From positions 1 to 46,204 of the forward strand of contig JAUCBJ010004836.1 in the NCBI GenBank assembly GCA_032718475.1: 46,204 nucleotides of DNA, given 5' to 3'. This stretch comes from Nemertoderma westbladi (Eukaryota; Xenacoelomorpha; Nemertodermatida; Nemertodermatidae). The notes under the pieces are model-generated. The model saw only the letters and a list, made by a program, of their open reading frames with translations, was not told where the DNA came from and did no database searches. Positions 21,263-31,405 of the stretch are shown here, piece by piece (the stretch's first letter is position 1; the number at the start of each line of letters is the position of its first letter). Made by a program: the position numbers and the translations under genes.

Positions 21263-22227
21263 TTCTGACGGTGGGATGTTCTTTTACGTCTGCTTAGGTG
21301 AGATCTATTTCCTTTGCCTTCAGTGTCGGTGGTATCGCCTTCCTCAGATGATGTATAACCTTGTCTTTTGGGAGTAGATCGATTCATCATCTGCATATTA
21401 CTAGCTGTTAACTGTTTATTAAAGTTGTCTTGTCTCTCTTGAAGATTTTCCAACTCTAGTTGGGTTGTCTCTTCAGATGCCCTCCGTTCTGCTTCTGCCA
21501 CTGCTATTTTTCTTTCCGCTTCGGCCGCTGCCACTGCCGCTGCTGCTGTCTTTCTATCTTCTATACGTTTTTTCTTTACTTGTTCTTCTTGGACTCTAGT
21601 GATGCGGAGGAGTTCATCAAATTTAGCTTGGTTCGCAGCTAACATTTCCGCATCGATTGCGTCCAGCACAAGCTTGGTTCCTTCACTATTAGGGCTAAGC
21701 CCCTCCAGCCTTCTCCTCAACTCTTCATCTCCTACAAAGCGTTGATAGTCTGACAGATAGATGTCAATAGCATCCCTCTTATGCGGTTTCTCTGCTGTCA
21801 CTTCGCTTTCTTCTTGAGAAAAAGTGGCGTCGGTTGATTCTTCATAGGTTGGCCGCTCATCATAAACCTTATCCGCCATCTTCGCTCCACGTTCGGGCAT
21901 CCGCTCAACAGTATCCGAACTACTGGAGCTATCGGGCCGCTGAAAACTAGGTTCTTGGCTAGGATGTTGCTGCTGTTTGACAGCTGCTTCTTGATCCCGC
22001 TTGACTTGGGCCCGAGTGCCTATGGCAGACCAACGGCGCTTCACTAACTTCGCAAATTGCGAAATCGCTTCTACCAACCTAGGTTCTGACACAACCACTG
22101 CAGGGGTTGCCCTTCTTACAGTATGAGGGGTTTCAGACCTCGGTCTGGGATTCTCTACACTTTGATCTGAGAAACAGGCTGTTGTTTCTAGGAGACTATC
22201 TGACAGAGTTTGCCTTGTGTCAGCCAT
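21226..22227 (-). CDS. Coiled-coil ORF upstream of gag in the BEL/Pao element
   Basis: 333 codons starting MADTRQTLSD. The first half is polar and disordered. The second half (about residues 195-285) is a long Ala/Glu/Arg/Lys/Gln helix with strong coiled-coil character (AAAAVAAAEAERKIAVAEAE, LELENLQERQDNF). A basic segment (LSRRKRTSHRQK) lies near the end. Such an N-terminal extension ahead of the DUF1759-type gag core is not something I know as standard in BEL/Pao. It could aid particle assembly. The start is the first ATG after the long leader. Confidence 0.6.
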   Translation of the reverse strand: MADTRQTLSDSLLETTACFSDQSVENPRPRSETPHTVRRATPAVVVSEPRLVEAISQFAKLVKRRWSAIGTRAQVKRDQEAAVKQQQHPSQEPSFQRPDSSSSSDTVERMPERGAKMADKVYDERPTYEESTDATFSQEESEVTAEKPHKRDAIDIYLSDYQRFVGDEELRRRLEGLSPNSEGTKLVLDAIDAEMLAANQAKFDELLRITRVQEEQVKKKRIEDRKTAAAAVAAAEAERKIAVAEAERRASEETTQLELENLQERQDNFNKQLTASNMQMMNRSTPKRQGYTSSEEGDTTDTEGKGNRSHLSRRKRTSHRQKCLICLQLFEGN

Positions 22228-22361
22228 GTTTGATTGTATAGTTGAATGCCTACTGCTATATTACAGTTAAAGCAAGTCTAGTAATTCAGTATCACTGTTA
22301 GCCTAACAATTAATTACCGATACTGCTACTCAGTGTAGCGTGATATATATAATATATTAGA

Positions 22362-22601
22362 ATACCGGTATGCTTATAGTATATATATAAGTATTATTAC
22401 AGACTAGGTTTGTTACAGAATACCGGTATAATTTTAGCACAAATATATAAATATATAATAGGCCTATCGTGAATACCGGTATACAGCCTACTTATAGTAT
22501 ATAAATATAATTCTGGACTAGAATTAATTGCAGAATACCGGTATGATTTCAGCCTAAATTTATAGAAATAAAGATAATAGGCCTATCGTAAATACCGGTA
22601 T
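22362..22601. repeat. Five ATACCGGTAT palindromes in a duplicated leader block
   Basis: ATACCGGTAT begins at 22362, 22420, 22473, 22535 and 22592 (spacings 58, 53, 62 and 57). The surrounding block of about 112-119 bp is duplicated in tandem, ending each time in ATAATAGGCCTATCGT. It lies just upstream of the first ORF of the element in element sense. Confidence 0.85.
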
Positions 22602-23565
22602 GTCAATTATTTTAAATAATTGAATTTCTGAATTTTAAGGGTTACTTGGTTACTTGAACTTACTTTATTACAGTTATTTAAGCAGTAGTCCAACTGATAT
22701 TGAGACCTAATTGTTATATGGCAGGCCTACTATTTATAAATCGTTTGAGTTGATTTATAATATATATATACCCGTTTAATGGGTTTTGTCAATGTTTGAA
22801 ATAAATGTTATTATTTCTGGGGGAGTCACTACACATAAGCTGTGCACTCTCAGTGGAGTGCTACTTGTTAGACACTAAAACAAATAATTCTAATTTACCT
22901 AAGTTACTTAATACTACAAATTACGTACAATTCGGGTTGAGATTACAATCTCTAAATAAACACAAAAATTTAATTACAAATACACAAATACAAATTTTTA
23001 GGGTAATTTTACAAGAAGTCTACTAACCAGCCTAACAAAGGGTTAGAATATCTGGTTATTACAACGGACAGGTTACTACGGTATTTGAGAATAATAAGTA
23101 GTAGTAAATATACTGCGTTGTCCAGATATGAAAATACCACCGCCTGATGACCTATAACCGTATCGCTATAGGTACTACGTTATGTATCACGGAGTGTTCC
23201 TACCCAGAAGTTAATTACCGCGGTCTACCAGAACCAACGTGCCTATTAACTACTTTACAACACAAATACACTGCCTACACACTAATCACCTTCGGAAAGT
23301 ACTGTACACTAAACCCTAAATTAGGTACAAGTACTTGTACAACAAATAATTAGTAGTTAAAAATACTTGAACAGCTAAAAGAACCACGGTATCTGCCGGA
23401 GTGACCAAAGCACAAAATCTCCAGTCTTTACCTACGCCGAGCAGCCCTGATGTAGTACCGGGGTTAGTTTAACTATAACGGTATGTATAACAAACACAAT
23501 TACTGTAGGAATAAACTTGGGGATATGAATGTTGCGAATAATAGCATAAACTCTGAATAATAAAT

Positions 23566-24140
23566 ATTACGCTACGCGTACAAACTACTCAAACAAAATG
23601 CAGACCAAATACTGACAGACTACTATCAAGCCTAAACAAACTACGGTATATGCAGACTCCAAAATGATTAGTTAGTATGCGTTCTAACCCAGTAGTATGA
23701 CTTATTCTTTCACAGGGGGTTTACCTCACAGCACTTGAAGCCCCTACTTTCCTAACTTAGCACTTTATCGGACAGATGCTCTACACACACCGAAATTTCC
23801 TCAAACCCAACAACAGCCAGACAACTATCCAGCCTACAAATTATCTAAATAAAATTATACGCTACCCGTACAGACTACACAAACAAAGTACAGACCAAAC
23901 GCTGGCGGACTCCTATCAGGCCTAAATAAACCACAGGACATGCAGACTCCGAAATGGTTAAGTAGTATGCGTTCTAACCCAGTAGTACGACTTATTCTTT
24001 AGATGGGGGTTTACCTTACAGCTATGGCTGCCCCTACTTCCTAACCGTTCTTTATCGGACATACACTCTACATGCACTGCAATCCGTTCAGACCTAATCA
24101 ACAGTTAGCCAACAGTCAAGCCTACAAATTGTCTGTACAA
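23566..24140. repeat. Imperfect tandem duplication, ~290-bp period, in the leader
   Basis: GCTACSCGTA, TGCAGACTCC, ATGCGTTCTAACCCAGTAGT, GGGGGTTTACC and TTTATCGGACA occur in the same order in both halves (first half to 23855). Confidence 0.8.
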
Positions 24141-24317
24141 TCTGATCAGGCTTACACGCCTTCTGTTCAATATTGGCCTACAAATAAATAAAACTGACAG
24201 AAATAAGTAAAATCTCAATAAAAAACCAGGGCGGGCCCTCCCTGATTAATTATTAAGGCCTACTGGTATATAATAATCAAAATCGAATAATACTGCTATA
24301 CCTGTACTGGAAGTACC

Positions 24318-24439
24318 GGTTAGGACAGTTGAACCTACGGGCCTACAGCAGTACTGGTTCAGGCAGTTGGGCCTACAGACCTACAGCAGTACCGGTTCAG
24401 GCAGTTGGGCCTACAGACGTACCGCAGTACCGGTTCAGG
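24318..24439. repeat. Three 38-bp tandem units next to the 5' LTR
   Basis: Units 24318-24355, 24356-24393 and 24394-24431 plus a partial fourth, each starting GGTT(C/A)GG.CAGTTG and ending CAGTACY. Confidence 0.85.
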
Positions 24440-24503
24440 TTTACCGGTTGACCGGTACTTTCAACTTTATTGCTTACTGCAATAAAGAAGCTATATCCGT
24501 TAT

Positions 24504-25734
24504 TGTTCGCGCTTTCAGACCTTTGGCAGTTTAACCCGCCAAATTAGGATGTCTTCTAGATAATAAATCGCTTTTAGCCTCTGACAAGTATTTGATTCAC
24601 TACACTAGTTGAAACCAATCTGTGCGCGATCATTCACCCGCTGGATATACCCGGGAGATTGACTTCGACGGCTTAATCTTATTGCTATGTAAGCCTAATG
24701 TATTATTCGACTGACAGTATTATATAATCTCTGACAATATTATTCACCTTCGGGGAATATTAACAGTTCCTTTTGGACGTGGCGCTCTATCTATATAAAC
24801 AGAGCTATGACTTAAACTACATGCAACGATATGGCTTAGTTACAATTCACATATATGGCACATTCTTTAGGAAATGCTTAGTTATCAGTCTCACTCATAC
24901 ACAATGCTGCACAATACTGCACACTGATCTGCCGATCTTCACTGATTTTAGTCACATATAAAAGGAACACAGACCGACTCATGTAGGGTCTATCAGATAA
25001 CATTAGATTCACATCAAACCACTTTAACATAAGTCACAATCGTTATATGTAACCTGTCTCTCTTACCTTCGGTATATCAAGAATATTGGGTTTTCGGGGT
25101 TATTTCTCGTTATTCCAAATATAATATTTCATCAACCATATAATGAATAACCGACAGTAAATAGCAGTATAACGTTATAAAAGTATGCACGACAAGACCA
25201 GCCAAGCATTGAGTAAGTTGTTAACCATTGAGTTACCCAGTGTGAATGGTACATGCAGATAACGGATATATGTCCTTATAATTAAGCCTACTAGTGTTAG
25301 GCTAAAAGCAGAAAAGCACAAATATTCCAAAAGCCGTTCTTTCTTGGCTCAGGACTGAATGATAACACTGCCCATAAAGCATTGCGTGATTTCTAGGAAA
25401 TTTCTGTACAAGAACAGTAAAAACGCTCTGATTGGTTGACTGAACTGAGAGGCACCGTAGAACAAAGAAAATCGACACTTATACAGCTCAGCTGTTAACC
25501 GTCGTCATAGTAACTACTGTTTCAAGAGGATCTAGCTATTTTGCGTCATAGAATTGCCATAGAATCACCAACCATGTCCCCCAAAGTACACATACGGAAG
25601 AAATAGCTCTTAGGTCCTCTAAAAAACACCGATACAGCAATAATACGGCCTCTTACGCCTACTAAACCAACTACAGAGTATTTTACGGGAAAAATAAGGA
25701 AAAATAACCGGGCAATTCCGCAAAAGCTTTTACA
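24504..25734 (-). repeat. 5' LTR of BEL/Pao element
   Basis: 1231 bp, partner of 13773-15003. In element sense the interior begins ATAACGGATATAGC directly after it; no TGG-initiated primer binding site is visible at the usual place. Confidence 0.93.
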
Positions 25735-25739
25735 ACCAT
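25735..25739. repeat. Target-site duplication of the BEL/Pao element, right
   Basis: ACCAT, identical to 13768-13772. Confidence 0.8.
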
Positions 25740-25960
25740 AAAGAATATTGCTGCCGAATTCGTAAAGTACCATGACGAAATTCTGGAGACTTTCCGCTCA
25801 TGCAGGTCAAAAAAGAGTTCCTCAAATGAGGATGAGAGAGTAATATCCGATTTTTTATCATCGATCCTGAACTTTTACATTGTACTGCTCGAAAAGACCG
25901 CTAACTCCTGTCAGGAAGTAGCCGAAGTTCAGGGTAAATTAGCGGATGCGTGCCAAGAAA

Positions 25961-27360
25961 CTACAGGGGCGTTGTAAAACCCTGCACCCCGCCAGGACTA
26001 CTCGCCTAACACTCACAACATCAATGTACCTACAGGGGCGTTGTAAAACCCTGCTCCCCGCCCGGACTACTCGCCTAACACTCACAACATCAATGTAGCT
26101 ACAGGGGCGTTGTAAAACCCTGCTCCCCGCCCGGACTACTCGCCTAACACTCACAACATCAATGTAGCTACAGGGGCGTTGTAAAACCCTGCACACCCCG
26201 CCCGGACTACTCGCCAACACTCACAACATCAACGTAGCTACACGGGCGTTGTAAAATCCTGCACCCCGCCCGGACTACTCGCCTAACACTCACAACATAA
26301 CGTAGCTACATGGGCGTTGTAAAACCCTGCACCCCGCCCGGACTACTCGCCTAACACTCACAACATCAATGTAGCTACAGGGGCGTTGTAAAACCCGGCA
26401 CCCCGCCCGGACTACTCGCCAACACTCACAACATCAACGTAGCTACATGGGCGTTGTAAAACCCTGCACCCCGCCCGGACTACTCGCCTAACACTCACAA
26501 CATCAACGTAGCTACAGGGGCGTTGTAAAACCCTGCACCCCGCCCGGACTACTCGCCTAACAGCTACATGGGCGTTGTAAAACCCGGCACCCCGCCAGGA
26601 CTACTCGCCTAACACTCACAACATCAACGTAGCTACAGGGGCGTTGTAAAACCCTGCACCCCGCAAAGGACTACTCGCCTAACACTCACAACAGCAACGT
26701 AGCTACAGGGGCGTTGTAAAACCCTGCACACCCCGCCCGGACTACTCGCCAACACTCACAACATCAACGTAGCTACAGGGGCGTTGTAAAACCCTGCACC
26801 CCGCCCGGACTACTCGCCTAACAGCTACATGGGCGTTGTAAAACCCGGCACCCCGCCAGGACTACTCGCCTAACACTCACAACATCAACGTAGCTACAGG
26901 GGCGTTGTAAAACCCTGCACCCCGCAAAGGACTACTCGCCTAACACTCACAACATCAATGTAGCTACAGGGGCGTTGTAAAACCCTGCACCCCGCCCGGA
27001 CTACTCGCCTAACAGCTACATGGGCGTTGTAAAACCCGGCACCCCGCCAGGACTACTCGCCTAACACTCACAACATCAACGTAGCTACAGGGGCGTTGTA
27101 AAACCCTGCACCCCGCAAAGGACTACTCGCCTAACACTCACAACATCAATGTAGCTACAGGGGCGTTGTAAAACCCTGCACACCCCGCCCGGACTACTCG
27201 CCAACACTCACAACATCAACGTAGCTACAGGGGCGTTGTAAAACCCGGCACCCCGCCAGGACTACTCGCCTAACACTCACAACATCAACGTAGCTACAGG
27301 GGCGTTGTAAAACCCTGCACCCCGCAAAGGACTACTCGCCTAACACTCACAACAGCAACG
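25961..27360 (+). repeat. Minisatellite, 21 units of basic period 69 bp
   Basis: Unit starts CTACAGGGGCGTTGTAAAAC and runs to TCAACGTAG. I count 21 copies of the GGCGTTGTAAAA core. Most units are 68-71 bp. Three are about 52 bp and lack the ACTCACAACATCAACGT part, next to units with characteristic AAAGG and CCAGG variants in a repeating order from 26518 on. The consensus period equals 23 codons, and every unit carries a TAA in the reading frame of the flanking coding sequence. Confidence 0.95.
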
Positions 27361-27639
27361 AGATTGCGGCCGAAAGCGATCTATCGAATGAAACTGCGGG
27401 AGCCGAAGACAACGACGCTCCAAGTGCAGTCCAAACTTTGGAAAACAATGAAATCGAAATCAAAAAAAAATTGTAGAAAAAAGACATCGCCCATTTCAAA
27501 AGAAGAGGCCTCACAAACAACGCGCCACCAAAGCCCTAGGGAGATGTTGAAGAAGTTTCGGTTGTGAATCCAAGCCGTTCTGTTATCCAACCTCCCATTA
27601 GTCAATCCCCTACACCATGTCCTGGAATGTAGTGTCTTT

Positions 27640-28050
27640 ATTCAGGTACCAGCCCCACGCCCCCCCCCCCGCACCCCCTCCCCCCAATTATTCTACAAAT
27701 CTTAATGAGATTGCGTGAAATTTAATACAGATATAGTTTCATCTCCCTCCTCCTTAGTGGGTGAACCAGAATTTTTATTTTCGCTTTCATTCTTTAGCTA
27801 CAAGCATTTGAAAAAGGTGTCTCTGACGATATTACACCAGTTACACCGCAGTTATTCTGCGGTGATTATAGTAGTGATTTGTTGGTACTGTGAGAAAGTG
27901 GCTATGCAAGGATTCCAAATATGTAACATAATCTGAATTTTGTCGTAAAATAGCTGAGATATGAGCTTCAAAAGTTACATGGTGTTGCACCGGCGCAAGG
28001 CTATTTTATTCTACTTAATAAATACAACATTTTCTGGAACCTATTGTTTA
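27640..28050. repeat. Copy of the poly(C)-bearing dispersed repeat
   Basis: Starts with C-rich runs (C11 at 27660-27670, then CCCCCTCCCCCC). Matches 7430-7730 in several ordered words (TTTAGCTAC, TTACACCGCAGTTA, GGCTATTTTATTCTA, TTCTGGAAC). Between it and the exon at 28819 the sequence is AT-rich with no gene; about 28490-28570 repeats GGGTTCTTT-type words. Confidence 0.55.
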
Positions 28051-28726
28051 TCCCATACATAGCTAGCTGGGCAAGGGCAACGATACAATACCTCTTTAAT
28101 CAATCTATTATGTAGTTTTTTTTTATGCCCAATGTTCCTATATATATTTATTATTAACATAGGTCTACCATTTACAAACAATGCACAAACCAAACAGCAA
28201 AAAAGTAAAACACATCTAGATAATGAATTAAACAATGAACAAACCAAAAGAAAAACAAAAACAAAACCCTCACCCTAAATACTAGATTAAATAAATAACA
28301 AACATAAACAGATTAAACGAGTTGATCGATGATTTTGATTGCGTAGCGCTTCATACAAAACAAAAACTGCAGGAACTTAATAACGACACTATATTCCGGG
28401 AAATGGTGTAATCATGGTGACAAGACCCGATCTCGAGCGCCGATAACTTGCCACTGGTTCAGACAAATTCGAGCTGATTTTTGAAGTTTGGGTTCTATTG
28501 GGGGGTTATTTTGGGTTCTTTCGAGTTCTTTTGGTTCCTTTTAGTATTTTTGGGTTCATCTTAGGGTTTAGTAGGACCCATAACAATAAATCAATCATAA
28601 TCGGCAGATACTTCAATTACCGAATCGTACCGGTTCTTATGGCTACGAGCTAACTGATCATATGCAGAACTTGGGGTTCTCGCTGATAATTTCTCAATTT
28701 ATCCATACATATCCCCCCACGGATAG

Positions 28727-28800
28727 TAGATAGATAGATTTATTTATACATTATGTAAAAACAATAACAAATACACCAAACAATGTACCATATAATGTAC
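28727..28800. repeat. Short interspersed repeat copy next to an exon
   Basis: TAGATAGATAGAT..TTATTTATACATTATG and AACAATAACAAATACACCAA match the insertion at 29713-29859. The copy ends about 20 bp from the splice donor of the SLC6 exon at 28819. Confidence 0.7.
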
Positions 28801-28818
28801 CATAATATACCAACTTAC

Positions 28819-28981
28819 CATATCCATGTCCCATGCGGTATATTTCGCACCCTTAACTCCAATCATTGATATACTGGCTATGAAGATAACAATCATAACG
28901 GCAGGAGATAGATACTTCCAGCATATTAGCCAATAAAGTCCAGGTCGGAATCCGCACATCAACTCAATATCATCAGAGAAC
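28819..28981 (-). CDS. SLC6 transporter exon (helix 11 region)
   Basis: Acceptor TTCAG (AG at 28983-28982) and donor ATG|GTAAGT (GT at 28818-28817). 163 bp: one base completes the Arg codon begun in the previous exon, then 54 codons end in phase 0. It encodes the cytosolic FSDDIELMCGFRPG segment, where an aspartate pair followed by MxG.RP is the SLC6 signature between helices 10 and 11. Helix 11 follows (YWLICWKYLSPAVMIVIFIA) and then the KGAKYTAWDMDM loop. WK..SP is strongly conserved in the family. Confidence 0.93.
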
Positions 28982-29147
28982 CTGAAGGAATGGAGAATTA
29001 GGATTTAAATAATTTAAATCAAATTGCGAGACCTCAATAACATAAACCATTTTCAATGCATAATGATAATGGAACTGAAAATGTAATAATGCCTTTTAAA
29101 TTTCCCGCCCAGTAAAATGCCAGTGTTATAATATTAAATTATAAATA

Positions 29148-29400
29148 GACCAGCAGCAGCTTGGTTTAGTGGGGACATTCCTGGACTCCCAATCAGGAGG
29201 CACTGGTTCTAACCCTAGAAGGGGAAGCATTGTTTGGGCGCAGTGCTTTAAAAGTTGCAGCCTTGCCCAACCCTGGCTTTCATCCTTAAACTGGTCGATA
29301 AATGGGAACTAAGGCAACTTACTTGGGAAACAGAGTGGAAGAGTTTACTGTGGAAGATCACCCATCGGTGGTGAACAGGCATTCCTTGGCTTAATGAGCA
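29148..29400 (+). mobile_element. tRNA-derived SINE, first family
   Basis: A box TTGGTTTAGTGG (29161-29172) and B box GGTTCTAACCC (29205-29215) lie at normal tRNA spacing. The body contains GCAGCCTTGCCCAACCCTGG and GGTCGATAAATGGGAAC. A second copy lies inverted at 37440-37637. Confidence 0.8.
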
Positions 29401-29616
29401 TAAAAGATTATCCCATTCATAATAATAAATTCTAAATATTGTAGTGTTTCAAATTTCGAATAATAGATTATTCTTTTTTTTATATTTAAATTAAATGATT
29501 ATCAAATTGTTAAAGAGAATTATCAATGAGCATCGCGCAGGACGTAGTAAGCAAGCTTAGAATACAGGTAAGAACTGGTAAGTCGCCAACGGTAATGCTA
29601 TTTCATACTTTCGATA

Positions 29617-29998
29617 GACTACATGTGCACCAATTTACATTAGAGGGGATGGGGGGGGGGGGGGGGGGCTCCGACCTCCTAAAAATGATGGATGGTGTAT
29701 TCAGGGAGATGGTAGATAGATAGATATATTTATTTATACATTATGTAAAAACAATAACAAATACACCAATCAATGTACCGGTATAAAGGTATTGTCCAAC
29801 ATAACATATAGGATTACCCCTAAAGCTTTGCAGCTTATTTCCAAGGGGGTCCTTGATGGTGTATATTTATCAACATGACGCGTTTACATGTTGGACTTAC
29901 GTCGTAAACGTATGGCTCATCACATATCGAAAAATATTGTCGTACTGCTACTACATGTGTACCAATTTACATTAGAGGGGGGGGGGGGGGGGGGGGGG
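29617..29998. repeat. G-tract repeat copy, duplicated start and internal insertion
   Basis: CTACATGTGYACCAATTTACATTAGAGGGG followed by a long G run occurs twice, near 29617-29668 (G18) and 29950-29998 (G22). The part after the first G run matches 6831-6968 but is split by the insertion at 29713-29859. Sequence from 29999 to about 30580 has no gene; GGCTATTTT-type words recur. Confidence 0.75.
29713..29859. mobile_element. 147-bp insertion including one copy of a 5-bp target duplication
   Basis: Alignment to 6831-6968 shows an extra block beginning TAGATAGATAGATATA. GATGG lies just before it (29708-29712) and at its end (29855-29859). Its first ~80 bp match 28727-28800, so it is a mobile short element, perhaps SINE-like with a TAGA end. 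Confidence 0.65.
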
Positions 29999-30579
29999 TT
30001 GCACCCCCAAATGGAATTTCGAATTTTGGGGTCTCTGGACACTAAAATTGAGTGCTAATAAACATCGTCTTAGCTGTTTAAGAATAGCCAAACCAAATAT
30101 TTTTAAAATTGCTCGAAAATGGCAATATGTATGGCCAAAAGTGCCTTTTTGCGCCAAAGGCTATTTTCTCCACGAATATTTAGACCATTGCATCCAATTC
30201 TTTTGAAACAATATTTGCTTCTTTAATACTCTGGCGCCTTTTTAGAACAAAAAGGCCAAAAGGGCTATTTTTAGGCCTATTTGATCTAAAAAGGCTCCAG
30301 AGCATTTGAGAAAAAAATGATGGACAAAATGAGGTATTTTGAACAAGTGTACTAAATTTCAAGTCATTTCAGTTAAAATTAGCTGAGAAATAGCCCTTTT
30401 CATGAAACTATTTCATTCTGAGATATAGGTGTTTAAAGTTTAAGGAACAATTCAAACTTTCGCCATATTTTGACCGGTACCGAAAATCGGTACCGGTCAC
30501 ATTACGTAGGTTTTAACTATTATACTTGTGAGTGCTGCTCTTATGTAATTAAATTCATAATTTTGAGGTACATCGTGTA

Positions 30580-31405
30580 CCTGAGTCTGTACCCTCTGCT
30601 CACAGATGTCCCCATTGGTGAAATCTCCTTTGCTGAAGTCAAGACTGCAGCAAGGAACATCAAGACCGATCGTGTCAGTGGAGTAGATGGTGTGACCCCT
30701 GAAGTCATTCACCCCATTATTTTAGATATGTATACGACAAAGCGAGACACTCAAGAAATGAAAACAATTAAGTTGGTCCCTGTCCCAAAGAGGGACAACC
30801 TAACAACATATATTTTCGTGAATTTCGTAAGTCTCGATTGATGCAAAGCTATACAACAGAATTCTACTAAATCGCATTGAGGATCCTGTTGAGAGACAGT
30901 TACATTGGAACCAAAATGGGTTCCATAAAGGTCGTGGGACCATGGAGCCTATTCTGGCACTTAGAAGGATAATCGAAGAATTATCAATAAAGAAGGACAG
31001 ACAGTCTAATATATTTGTTGACTTCTTTAAAGCCTTCGACTCAGTCTCCCGACCACGTATGTTCAGCATACTTGCAGCATATGGGATTCCTGAGGGAATT
31101 ATTGCTGCTATCAGACCACTGAACGATGAGCACTGACAGAATCACTAGAGGGATCCCAAAGGCTCCTCTGCTCATAGAGGTAATCCCGCAAAGTACCTTA
31201 ATGAAGTAGAGTTTGCTGATGACTTAGGGGTAGTGTCTGAATCACTAGAGGGAGCCCAAAGGCTTCTCTGCTCATTGGAGCAGCTCGCTTGTAGTGTTGA
31301 ACTTTGTAAACTCCAAGAAGACCGAAATTATGAAAGTGAACCTTGACAGCCCTCAAGAAATATCTGATCGTAAGGGCATAAGCTCTAGGGACGGCTTACT
31401 TCAGT
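30580..31405 (+). mobile_element. LINE fragment, reverse transcriptase part, decayed
   Basis: Related to 8406-10420. Frames encode VPIGEISFAEVKTAARN (30607 on), SGVDGVTPEV, KLVPVPKRDN, then in another frame EPILALRRIIEEL, IFVDFFKAFDSVSR (intact KAFDS here) and YGIPEGII. After 31130 it jumps by deletion to the FADD region (EFADDLG-like near 31208-31230), with a local duplication of GAATCACTAGAGGG. Similarity stops near 31405, where a different LINE end begins. Confidence 0.8.

Larger units (their letters stand above)
13773..25734 (-). mobile_element. Complete, young, apparently non-autonomous BEL/Pao LTR retrotransposon
   Basis: Two 1231-bp LTRs (13773-15003 and 24504-25734), starting TGTT and ending TTACA, flank a 9.5-kb interior and are bounded by a 5-bp ACCAT duplication. 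I count about nine substitutions and no indels between the LTRs, so the insertion is recent. Coding sense is minus, the same as the host SLC6 gene whose last intron it occupies. From its 5' end it has a 2.3-kb leader with tandem repeats, a coiled-coil ORF (21226-22227), a Pro-rich ORF (20813-21262), a gag-protease ORF (18246-20774), then about 3 kb with two unknown small ORFs (15726-16385, 15082-15288). No RT, RNase H or integrase core is visible. A weak polypurine tract (GGGAGCGG) abuts the 3' LTR. Confidence 0.93.
25735..27632 (+). pseudogene. Decayed plus-strand coding sequence with an internal minisatellite
   Basis: From 25735 a frame is open for 81 codons, with helical, coiled-coil-like content (EFVKYHDEILETF, ERVISDFLSS, QEVAEVQGKLADACQE). 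It then enters the array at 25961 and meets a TAA in the first repeat unit. After the array the last unit reads without a break into an acidic segment (NEIAAESDLSNETAG, QTLENNEIEIKKKL). TAG stops follow at 27474-27476 and 27537-27539, yet the frame still looks protein-like (HFKRRGLTNN, DVEEVSVVNPSRSVIQPP) to a last TAG at 27630-27632. I recognise no family. The BEL element truncates it on the left. A retrocopy, a transposon gene or a dead exon are all possible. Confidence 0.45.

Noticed and set aside
24773-24961. 62-codon ORF repeated in both LTRs (also at 14048)
   Set aside because: Plus-strand frame, antisense to the element, in non-coding LTR; the two copies exist only because LTRs are duplicated.
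25939-26220. 93-codon minus-strand repeat protein
   Set aside because: Antisense frame over the minisatellite that breaks when unit length changes; the plus-strand flanks carry the coding signal.
25961-27360. CRISPR-like regular array
   Set aside because: Units follow one another without unique spacers, and the surroundings are eukaryotic; it is a minisatellite.
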